NCBI GenBank assembly: GCA_036250195.1
Contig: JAVHZZ010000002.1
Span: 279,454,960 to 279,518,959 of the forward strand
Origin: Mixophyes australis
Taxonomy: Eukaryota > Chordata > Amphibia > Anura > Limnodynastidae
Direction of reading: 5' to 3'
Length of the DNA: 64,000 bases
In this document: positions 54,623-64,000 of the stretch, piece by piece
Position numbering within the stretch: position 1 is the stretch's first letter
Layout of the letters: every line of letters starts with the position of its first letter
The notes under the pieces: generated by a model
What the model was told of the DNA's origin: nothing
Databases searched by the model: none
What the model saw: the letters and a program-made list of their open reading frames with translations, nothing else
Made by a program: the position numbers and the translations under genes

Positions 54623-55223
54623 TGTCAGACGCCAGGTGCTCGCGGTCTCCAGACCGAGACCCGGTTCACTGACCTCTCCTCTGCGCCCGTCAGACTCCAG
54701 CTGACGGTCGCCATCTTGGTTGCGGGTCTGCGGTCATCTCTGCAACCGCAGATCACCTCAGCTCACACTGCAAACCGCTATCCCAGCGGTCATCTCTGCA
54801 AACTGCAGATCACCTCAGCCGCTGCAAACCGCTATCCCAGCGGTTATCTCTGCAAACCGCAGATCACCTCAGCTCACACTGCAAACCGCTATCCCAGCAG
54901 TCATCTCTGCAACCGCAGATCATCTCAGCTCACTCTACAAACCCGCTATCCCAGCGGTCATCTCTGCAACCGCAGATCATCTCAGCTCACGCTGCTCTCC
55001 GCTATTCCAGCAGTCATCTTTGCAATCCGCAATACCTAACTCGCTGAACTCCGTGGGTCTCACCCCACTCCCAGAGGACCGCGACCTGCATAGCAGCCGC
55101 CGCAAAGTCCATACCACCTTGCAGGGGTTCTTGGTGAAGGAGAGCCGCCGCATTAGACTCCGCGCCTCTGGTGAGTTTTAGTATTGGCAGGCCAGGGGTC
55201 TAGTATCCCAGCGCACCGTGACA
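54623..55223 (+). repeat. 3' LTR of the chromovirus (promoter segment deleted)
   Basis: 601 bp. Compared with the 5' LTR it jumps from GGTTGCGGGTCTGCG straight into a 57-bp repeat unit, losing the TATA box and the predicted RNA start. It has five repeat units (54730-55030). The breakpoint shares the word GCGG/GCGC with the repeat, suggesting a recombination between short similar words. Confidence 0.9.
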
Positions 55224-56430
55224 GGCTCCTGGCCTGAATGGTTTCGTTAATGCCTTTTACAAAACGTTCAGGTCACAACTGGCCCCACTTCTCACCAACC
55301 TGTATAATAATGTTTTGATGGGTGGTAGCTTTCCATCGGAGATGTTGAAAGCACAGATTATAACTATACCAAAACCTGGTAAGGACCACTTCCGACTGTA
55401 AAAAAGACCCATAGCATTACTTAATATTGACCTAAAACTATATGCTAGATTGATTGCTGATCTTCTGAATCCTCTGTTACCACAGTTGATCCATCCGGAC
55501 CAGAAAGGCTTTGTATTGGGCCGCCAGGCGTCCGATAACACGCGCCACATATCGGATGTTGTTGACCTCCTATCAGGGACCCAAGAGGAGCTTGTCTTGC
55601 TTTCTCTAGATGCAGAGAAGGCCTTCGACAGACTCCACTGGCTTTATATGAGGGAAGTATTATCCAAGTTGGTATACAGGGAAATATTTTACATTCTATA
55701 TTGGCTTTATATCAAGGACCCTTTGCGAAAGTATTTCGCAATGGCTTCCTATCCCCCCCATTCCCTATCACTAACGGTACTACACAGGGGTGTCCCCTTT
55801 CTCCTTTAATCTTTGTCCTTGCCATAGAAGCCCTGGCCCATACAATTTGACAAGCTGTTGACTTCCCGGGTATCACTCTCCATTCATATAAGCATAAACT
55901 CTGTCTATTTGCAGATGATGTATTTTTAATTGTAACCAGCCCGGAGACTTTGTTGGCAGCCTTGAAGCATATCTTAGACATATATAGTGCGGCCTAATTC
56001 TAGAAACTGAACATTACTAAATCTGAGGCCTTTCCAATTAATATACTGCAATCCTCACTTCTGAATCTACAAAAGATATTTCCATTTGTACAGTTTAAAG
56101 AGTCTCTGCCATATTTAGGCATACATATACCCCCACTCTGTCTACTATATTTGAAGCCAACTTTTCTCCGATATTTCTTCATCTCTCCTCTCTAGCCAAG
56201 AACTGGATTGAGGTCTCCTGGTTGGGCCGTATAGCGGCATTTAAAATCATATTGTTAAATGTATATTTTCTGCACCATACCATATATTGCACCATAATGA
56301 ATGATGGCTCGGTTTCATACGTTGATGATGACATATGTATGGAGACAGAAACGTCCCCTTCTCACCCATAAGCGCATGTCTCTTCCTAAGTCAGGGGGGT
56401 GGTAATGCTTCCCAATTTAACATATTATCA
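55224..56430 (+). pseudogene. L1 ORF2 reverse transcriptase
   Basis: Continues from the gypsy duplication with APGLNGFVNAFYKTF, AQIITIPKPGKDHF, PIALLNIDLKLYARLIADLL, HPDQKGFVLGRQASDNTR and LSLDAEKAFDRLHWLYM. After a shift come NGTTQGCPFSPLIFVLAIEA and LFADDVFLIV (catalytic Asp pair at ~55914). These are the standard RT blocks of the L1 clade. Several stops and shifts occur, including TAA at 55399 and frame loss near 55790. Confidence 0.88.
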
Positions 56431-56479
56431 AGAAGCCTGCATATTGAATCACCTATGGGAATGATTGCACTTACAGGCC

Positions 56480-57379
56480 TCTAAACCATGGGTTCACATT
56501 GAAAGGGCCCTATGTGCAAACTAGTAGATCTCATTTGGACTCCCAAATCCGACTGCCCCCCAGCTGTCCATAGGCTACTCTCCATCTCAGATGCCCTGCC
56601 GGTGTGGGACAAAGTTATTGGATTACATACAAATTTTGCACTCCTGTCCCGCAATCTCTCCCTCCAAGCATTATATAAACTCATTCCAGATCTGAATATT
56701 TCCATATGGAGGGATGGGGGATAGCTTCTAAATCTGAGTTGTGTGCCCAAAGTCTTTTTCTCCCCTTCACCCTGCTTCAAGACAAATATAGTCTACCTGT
56801 ATCTGAGACCTATAAATATTTGCAAAGACACTTGGTGGGGACTGTCTCTAGGACACCGGCTCCTGCCTTGGATAGATTAACAAAAGGTGCCATTAAAGGA
56901 GGAATAACATTCTGGTACCAGTACCTCCAGTCCTTGTTTCCAGCCTCTAAAGCCCCAGCCCAACTTTTCTGGGAAGCAGACATTGGTCTAACCCTTACTC
57001 TGCAACAATGGGAAAATATTTATACATCCTCACATCGCATGTCAAAATGTATTAACCACACTGAAATGGAGGTTAAGCTCCTCAATCGGCTCTACCTCAC
57101 TCCAGACTGGCTACACAAGATATGGCCAAGCCAATCAAAATTTTGCTGGTGTCAATGCACTCAGATAGTCAACATTTACTATGTCTTTTGGATATGTCCG
57201 GTGATCCAGCTGTTCTGGAGGGAAGCCTTTGCCCTGATATTCACTGTCTTAGAAGCTACTATTACACCAGACCCCGCCTTAGCTCTTTCCATATATATTT
57301 GACCTCCATTCCCAAACATGACTGCTATCTCTTAGGACATATACTGATAGCTGCTAGAGCGGCGATAGCCCAAAGCTGA
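56480..57379 (+). pseudogene. L1 ORF2 C-terminal region
   Basis: Blocks such as LPVWDKVIGLHTNFALLSRN, ITFWYQYLQSLFPASKAP, LNRLYLTPDWLHKIWP, CWCQCTQ and FWICPVIQLFWREAF match the C-terminal Cys/Trp-containing region of the other L1 fragments here. The pieces lie in at least two frames. The 3' UTR follows (57380-57890). Confidence 0.82.
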
Positions 57380-57890
57380 AAGTCTCCTTCCCCCTTCAGC
57401 ATCACCCGAGTTGTCTCAAAAATTCAGTATAGCTTTGAGATGGAGACAACTGATATGCCCTATTCTTCATCTGCTTCAGATCCCATCATGAAATGGTTAA
57501 GATGGCATGAGTATGACCCTGGCAAATCTCGTGATGCACCCAAATCCTCACCATCTCCCTCACCAGTGGCCCTCATAGAGGATCCTCAACCCAATGAACA
57601 TGCTTTACCTATGTGATACTATTGATACCCTTAATACATCACGTGTACTTCCAATGAGCTATAAAAAAGAATAATAATTTGCCATATACCTGTTTATTCT
57701 GTAAATACACTGTCGACATAAGAATGCTGTTTCAATTGAGTGACTTCCCCTTTCCCCCTCATATATTCCCTTGCATTATCCCCCCCCCCCCTTTTGTGTA
57801 TTTGTCTCCCCTGCTTTTTTTTATTTCTGTACCCTATGCCCTTGAAAATTCCAATAAAAATTATTGACGTAAAAATATAAATAAATATAT

Positions 57891-58698
57891 TTTTTTTAGT
57901 TTTTTTTTAAACGAACATTACATTCGTTTTGCATTTGGTAACAAATCATATCATTTATGTGTATGTTCAGTCCACAAATTGCCCTCAATTCTATATGAGC
58001 TTCTGTACCTGTACATGGGCTCCTCTTTGCACCGTGCAACATGGGCTAAACAGAGCTCATCTGTAACAATCCCTATAACAGTAAGGAGAAAGGTAAGTAA
58101 AGAGACCACAGTGCAGCCCCCTGATCCAGGGTAATAAACAAAGCTTTAGGCTGATGCCAAAATAACTTTATATAAAAGTTAAAATAAAAATAAACCCAGC
58201 ATTTAAAGTGTTACAGTAAACACATTGATGTAAAAGCTAAATGTTTTCCAAATTACTCAGTCATATTAGTTTCAGATCTCATATAAAAGAAGTTATTGAC
58301 AAGACTTCAGACAATTTAAAAGAAGTAAAGAGTTGTTCTTTGTTAATAAAAACATTTTTCATTTTTAAGGAGACACATTTTATAGACAATTCTTTCGAAT
58401 AATATATAAAAAAAATATCCACAAATGTATTAATTTAGCTCTAGTACCACTAAAAGAAAATTGCAATTTTGCTTCACAAACCCCTTCCTTGTGCAATCAC
58501 AAAAAACAGTACTGATTGTAATGGTTTATTTATTCTTCTCAGCTTAATGATAAATGATGAACAATTTACTCTAATTAGTATATATAGGCCCATAGAAGGC
58601 ATTGATTAACTACATTATAACTTAAGTATATACATGAGGAGAATGAAGATCAAGATGCATCAAAGTAATGTAAAAAAAACACTAAGCATTATTATGTG
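57891..58698. other. AT-rich sequence, nothing recognised
   Basis: No gene or structured repeat seen. Confidence 0.45.
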
Positions 58699-59236
58699 CA
58701 GGGCCTGATTGTCCAATAAGCTGACTAGGGGCACAAGGTTTTGGGGTAGCACAATTTTTGGGGATACCAAATCTTGACAGGGGCAGGCATAAACTGATAT
58801 TCATTTTAAAGTATAAGAGAATAGTTGTTTTAGAAAAGTAATAAGAAAATATGAAAGTAAATGTAGTAAGATTTTAGTCTTGAATAATTCTCATGGTAAA
58901 GGCTGAAGACAATGAATTATCCTCGATCGGGTGTTTGAGTATAAGCGAGAGACAAGGATGGTGACAGCTTCACCATCAGTAGCGCTCATTCATACCTAGC
59001 TATGCTTTTAAGGAAAACAAAATGAGTGACTAAATTCCTGTTACTCATTTAAAAAGCTGAATGGAGCTGAGTTTCAAATAACGCATGACTGTATACTTGG
59101 TGGGGGAATGACGGAAGCAAGTGATTTTTAAAGGAGGAGGTTTTGTTTGTCTTACGATTACTAGCCTGGCATGGAAGGAGAGTGGACACTATGAGTGTAT
59201 TAGCCTAGGACGGCCTGAACCCTTAATCAGGCCATG
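58699..59236. mobile_element. Non-autonomous hAT element N4, degraded
   Basis: Left end CAGGGCCTGATTGTCC; the right end, inverted, is CATGGCCTGATTAAGGG, the same terminal family as N2 with a mutated CAGG. The flanks ATTATGTG and GTTATGCA match at five of eight positions, compatible with a decayed 8-bp duplication. No minisatellite is present. Confidence 0.55.
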
Positions 59237-60517
59237 GTTATGCAGAAGTTTCGTGTCATTGTCCACAATTAAAAACTTTGTGCAGGTGTTACAAAAATGT
59301 AGGACTAATTTATGCTTACTGACATTTCAATCAAGTACTTGACTTTATATATTTTCCTACATCATTTCTCCTCTCATCTAAACATCTTCTTTATACCAAT
59401 CAAGGTATTGCCCAAAGTATAAAAAGCTGTGGAAAACAAACAAAATTGGATGTCATACAGCCATTTCATTACAACTAAGTAAATGTTAGTTAGACGTTGG
59501 GGAAACTCCAAACTTATTTTTGTTTTGGGCATTAACAAAGCCTAGAATGCTACTGCAGAAATAAGTTGTCAATATGTCAAACAGTTTTGCCTAAATTCCT
59601 TTCTGGTAGATCCATTTTTAGTAAAATAAGTTATAGTAACTTAGTAACTACAAGCACAACACCGTATATTTTTATTTTAACATTTAGAATAATTGAATAC
59701 CTGACATAAAAGGTAAATTAAATATTTAATAGTGTAACTAGATATCAAATACTATTAGGGAGAATATTAAAAACTATTAATAAACAGCATGGCCATTTCC
59801 CATGAGGTAAACTAATGCATGCTTTGCACATATCTCATCCCTGAGTCACATTATTTTAAGTCACTGTCCAATACCTGTAGGGTATGGCTTTAACTGGTTT
59901 CAAGTGGCATTCCACAGCACTGTTAATAATCATGCAGTGACCAAAAACTGTGCTTTAACTTTATTCTTCAGATATTATAAATGTAAATTTGGGATTTAGT
60001 TGTCCATTGATGGATGGAAATATTATGTCACGAGAGGAAGCTAAAAAAATAATAAAAAGGTGTCATCCTTCTGACATAGCCATCATTTCTTCAGATGTGT
60101 AGGTGGGTCTTCAGATATGTGGAGGATGTCCATATCGGATAACCTCGGACACCAATACAATTTTATAATGTGGAACCTAGATCTCATAGCAGCCTACCTG
60201 TTGTTAGATTAAGATAACGATAGAAGTTATATTGAGTGCAGGCATTTTCCAGCAGACCCTCCCCAAATACAAAAAAAAAAAAAAAAGGAAAGATAATAAA
60301 AATATTAATTCATTGCATTAGTGCTTTGGGCTCCATATTAGCTCAAGTAAACAGGTGTTTAAAAGCATATACAGTATATCAGAGCCTGTGTACTAATGAG
60401 ATAAATAATACAAGTGAAATGAAGTGTTTATATTTAAAGGAAATTTTTTAGACAAATGGTTCTCCTTAGAATTCCATCATTGCTGAGATATAGCCTGGCA
60501 AATATATTATAACTTAC
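59237..60517. other. AT-rich intergenic or intronic sequence
   Basis: No repeat or gene recognised. The segment immediately downstream, on the minus strand, of the candidate exon. Confidence 0.4.
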
Positions 60518-60660
60518 AGAAGCGTCAAGACAGTTGCACCCAATTGAATAGCTACAACAGCCATCCAAATGGGTGTCACCATCACACATGCATCCCCCAT
60601 GCACCAGAGAATCGCATTCTCTCAGCAATGCAGGAGGCTGTAACCATCCCTCAGTATTTT
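60518..60660 (-). CDS. Candidate host exon, Cys-rich (weak)
   Basis: On the minus strand a pyrimidine-rich acceptor (TTCCCTTTCCCTGGCTAG) precedes a 143-base segment that is open throughout in one frame and ends at a strong donor (TCT|GTAAGTT). The predicted peptide includes EGWLQPPALLRECDSLVHGG and CMCDGDTHLDGCCSYSIGC, with eight Cys in about 30 residues, like an extracellular disulfide-rich domain. I do not recognise the protein, and no second exon was found. An open 47-codon stretch can arise by chance. No overlapping transposon was identified. Confidence 0.3.
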
Positions 60661-63600
60661 CTAGCCAGGGAAAGGGAAGATTGTGTAAAAAAACACAACA
60701 GAGGTGAAACTTTTACTTTAAGTAAATTCTTCCATAAATCCCTTTGATGAAAGTTGTCATTGTTAAAAAGATTCTTTGGAAGGTGAATCTTCTCTGTATC
60801 TGTCCATAATAGTGGATGGAAGAAAACGTCATTGAACTTTATTTTTTAGGAAAGCTGCAGTTATAGGAATGCGTAGAACATTTCATTAGACTGTACACAC
60901 AAGAAGGCCAACATTCATGCATCACTCATTAACCCCCAATTTCCATAATTTACCCCAGTACCCAATTAATAATTCATCTCCATCAATTATTAGCCCCATC
61001 CCATCATTAATAACCCCTTTTTATCATCATCACTCTGCTTTAACCTCCTTTCATCATTACCATTCTGCATTAGCCACTTCATCCCCATAATATCATCCAC
61101 CTGACTACCCAGCCCTTGACTTACCTAGGCCACCACACTACTCCATAGGTAACTAATCACACATCAGTTCCCCTTTGGATGCTTTCATGTCAAATTTCAC
61201 CCTCAGAGAGGAACAGATCAGTTCTCCTCTTATCAAGTTTAAAATTGGTACTCCAGAGTTCCTGGGACAGACATAACTCATTGCAATCAGCCAATAAGAT
61301 ACTGGTGATGGTGGTCAGAACAGATGGCTCATGACAGAGTTCTCTCCTCCACTACAGAGTCAAGCAATTTATTAAACAACTTTCTGAAAGAGGTGCAAGG
61401 CCCAGGTGACGGAGGGTGAAGGTAGTTGGGTGGATGATATTGCGAGGATGAGAGAGTTAATGATGAATACATATATTTCTAACTGCAGCCAAGCATAGCT
61501 CTCTGCCCACCACACACTTATATAGTTGTATAGTTTTTTGTTTTGTTTTTTACAGTGAGGAGAGGGATGTAAGATTAAGATGATGGAGGGAGAGAGTAGT
61601 TGGGTGGATGGTACAATGAGGATGAGTTAATGAAGAATGTGCATGCCTATGGCTGCAGTTTAAAAACAGTTTAAATAGTGAATAATTCTTTCATGCTTCA
61701 TATATCAAAATTACATATTTGTGTTTAGGAATCTTGTAAGAAATGTATTATATTTCAGTACATATTTGTAGATATTGTGCTGTAACATGTCCAAAATATT
61801 TAATTTCTCACTTTATAAAACATTTGACAGAGGTAGTAATCAACTTTACTTTAAATAATGTGACTCCAGCATTTTACTTAGTTTTTTTTTTTTTTTACTT
61901 TTATTAGAAACACTCAGGTAGAAAAGAAAGAAAAGACATTTTTTCAAGACTCTGTGATTTTCATGCACACACAATTTTGCATAAACGCAGGCACCTCGCA
62001 AGGTTTGCATGGGGTGAAGGGTGGAGAATAATTTTCTGACTCTCATTATAAATACATAGCAAACTGACCATGGGAGGGGCAAATTCTGGGAACATACACA
62101 AAGAAAAAATGTTATAATTCTTGTTTCTCATAAATAAAATCAGATTTGCAGCATTATTTTCCCCCCATAAACAGATGTAGGGGGTATATACCACGAAAGG
62201 CATTAAAACATTATTAACATGCAATGCTCCAGTAAGAGTCCAGTTGCCTTTGCAATAGTAACCTTTTGTGGTGAAGAGGTCTTTCTAAAGCTGCTTGCTA
62301 ATGGGAATTTAGTTGGGACCTGACTGCTGAATGAATGCGGTTTTTTACACATTTGCAATCTCATTTTCTTTATAGAAGAAGAAGCAACAATTGTAGTCTA
62401 CAGTCTACTGAGATTCTCAGAATAATTTTGATAATATATCCATTGGATTTCCATAGAATTACTGACCTCACTGACCAAGAGAATCTACAGAACAGTTACT
62501 ATTCCTCAAGCATCCAGCCTCCATATGTGAGCATTTTATATAACAAGGTATTAATAGGTCCTTAGCGGCCATAGTGTCATAGACAGATTTTCCAGGATCT
62601 GTAGTTGTAAATGAGCCACATCACAACCTTCTCTATCTTTTTTCATAGCTTTTTTTTCACATTTCACATATCGAATAAAGGAAGTCCAAAATGTGCGATT
62701 AAAAAAAGAGGCATTTAAAAAAAATTCCGGTTAGGAAGAAAAAATAAAAACAAGAGAGAAAATAAAGTGGTGAAACAGGCATAGCAGAAATGGAAAACAT
62801 GTATGTAAGAAATAAATATTGGATAAATGATGGGACCTTTACCAAAGGTATAGTATGTAACATATGTTAGTTTTATTTGATCAATTAATTTTATTCTGAA
62901 GAAACCAAATTTAAAGTACCTCTGTTACCTAACAGACCCAGTTGAATTTGTCTAGAAACAATGTAATTTTCAACTATTTCAATTCTTCGAATTAGTAGTA
63001 TTTGGCCTTTTGTTATAATTGCTTCTATAAATGTTAATATTTATCTCTACATTACTTCCTACTCACTTTTAGGTGTGACCCCTTTAATTTCAAAGTTTTA
63101 CATAATGTAAATTGGCAGGTAGAAATTACATTTTAAACTAAATTCTGGAATTGCATTCGAATTAAAGAGCACAAGCAATTTTCATTTGGCAGTATGTTTA
63201 GCTTTGTTTCGTAAGTGAAATGTAATGGCAAAAAATATGTAAATAAGAACAATCAAACACATTTACAGGGGTGCAGGCAAAATGGTAGGATATAGAATAA
63301 CTGCACTTACAGTGCAAGTAATAATTGAACTTAATTTTTTTCTTGCTAACAATGAGGGGGCAAATATGAAAACTGTGAATTAATCAGTACAATAGGGAAC
63401 ATCAAAATAACTTGATTTACTTTTCATCAGTAATAAGTTAAAAAAATATTGAAATGCAATAAATTTGACACATCTAAAATAGATGTGTTTCTGTGGAGTA
63501 AAAACACAAAAAATTTGCAATAAATCCATGTATAAATCTGAAAAAAATATTTAAAAAATATTAAAAAACACGGTTTTAAATTAATAAAATTCTTAACATT

Positions 63601-64000
63601 TGGACTGGAACATATAACAAATAATGATGTGGTTTTGGATCCTTGATATCGAGGGGATTTAATGTGCCCAGGCCTGTGGCTTTATGCCAACATTTTTTCT
63701 CCCGTCTGCGCCAGACGCGCTTCACCGTCCTATGACGGGTTAACGAGTCGCCCTGACTGGTCCCGATCTTCAGTACAGAGCGGTATCTGATGTGACCACT
63801 GCTTTGGCCCCTCCCAATGTTCAAGGGCATTTTCAATCAGTGCTGTTTATATAGCGTGGTTACTGTAGCTGACATAGGTGGGTTTACTGGCCAGAGCTAG
63901 AACAGAAACACATAAACATATACAAGTGTTTATATTTATATTAATAATCTTGTATATATATTGTCTTTGTAAAATATTTGAAAACATATATTTATATACA
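60661..64000. other. AT-rich sequence without recognised genes
   Basis: Mostly unique-looking AT-rich DNA. A GC-richer island at 63650-63860 has CGCCAGACGCGCTTCACCG and a TATATAGCG word, possibly a repeat promoter or CpG patch; the open frame across it (63576-63836, minus) has no recognisable similarity. At 60950-61130 CCCCAT/ATTAAT words recur loosely. Confidence 0.4.

Larger units (their letters stand above)
49700..55223 (+). mobile_element. Ty3/gypsy chromovirus of the Tf1/sushi type
   Basis: A full-length LTR retrotransposon: 5' LTR 49700-50451, 3' LTR 54623-55223, both TGTCAGACGCC...CACCGTGACA, flanked by the duplication GGCTC (49695-49699, 55224-55228). It holds gag with a CCHC knuckle, protease, RT, RNase H, integrase and a chromodomain, in Ty3/gypsy order. 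A purine-rich tract AAAAGGGGGGG (54610-54620) precedes the 3' LTR. Several stops and frameshifts inactivate it. The primer region matches the predicted 5' end of its own RNA, as in Tf1/sushi elements. Confidence 0.95.
48880..57890 (+). mobile_element. L1-type LINE, 5'-truncated and split by a gypsy element
   Basis: ORF2 is visible from the end of the endonuclease domain (48880) to the C-terminus (57379), followed by a 3' UTR with CCAATAAAAATT (57851) and an A-rich tail. The chromovirus 49700-55223 sits in it; the LINE frame reads KCLPKDKA on the left and APGLNGF on the right of the duplication GGCTC. Its tail region and C-terminal blocks match the two L1 fragments elsewhere. The exact 5' end and target duplication were not determined. 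Confidence 0.85.

Noticed and set aside
62335..62565. Possible plus-strand exon with acceptor TTTCTTTATAG and donor ATGTGAGC
   Set aside because: The peptide has no recognisable features, alternative frames are closed early, and the signals are weak.
63576..63836. Minus-strand open frame of 86 codons
   Set aside because: It covers a small GC-rich island plus AT-rich flank, without splice signals or similarity I can recognise.

Overview
The window is eukaryotic and almost certainly from an anuran (frog) genome. It contains no bacterial operons, ribosome binding sites or CRISPR arrays, and I could not find an intact host gene. It holds vertebrate transposable-element families: hAT transposons with a BED zinc finger, a GIY-YIG Penelope-like element (PLE), L1/Tx1-type and L2/CR1-type LINEs, Ty3/gypsy elements including a Tf1/sushi-type chromovirus, and palindromic MITEs with 3-bp target duplications. 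The anuran assignment is an inference from this mix, not a proof.

Layout. 1-1864 is the 5' end of a hAT transposon on the minus strand, with a near-perfect 100-bp tandem array next to its start codon. 2241-2731 is a probable solo LTR. 4369-20039 is a large hAT copy ('hAT-A'). A PLE (8345-15549, 14-bp target duplication) has split its transposase, and that PLE carries a non-autonomous hAT (9215-11111, 8-bp duplication) in its 3' UTR, so the nest is three deep. The two PLE reading frames are intact, including an 828-residue reverse transcriptase with GIY-YIG nuclease; nearly everything else that codes is broken. hAT-A ends in about 33 copies of a ~90-bp repeat.

20.4-34.9 kb holds an old gypsy element visible in three pieces (24995-25411, 29882-30285, 31966-32475). 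An LTR retrotransposon with a tRNA-Leu-like primer site (25412-29876, duplication CAATG) sits in its reverse transcriptase and is itself cut by an L1 fragment (28608-29724). An L2-type LINE separates the last two gypsy pieces. 35.5-43.2 kb has a TIR element and a third hAT copy ('hAT-C', 37345-43246), which contains a MITE and an L1 fragment. 43.5-47.9 kb has two more non-autonomous hATs filled with minisatellites.

48.9-57.9 kb is an L1 element whose reverse transcriptase is split by a complete but inactivated Ty3/gypsy chromovirus (49700-55223, duplication GGCTC). The chromovirus carries sequence evidence of self-primed reverse transcription. 58-64 kb is AT-rich with one degraded hAT and one weak candidate host exon at 60518-60660.

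The points most worth a second look are: (i) tandem arrays directly upstream of three hAT transposase starts; (ii) an in-frame TGA at the same place in two diverged hAT copies; (iii) splice-donor-like motifs beside the internal minisatellites of three non-autonomous hATs; (iv) the intact two-frame PLE with a snap-back end and a decayed hammerhead-like motif; (v) the self-priming chromovirus with a hairpin-bearing minisatellite in its leader.
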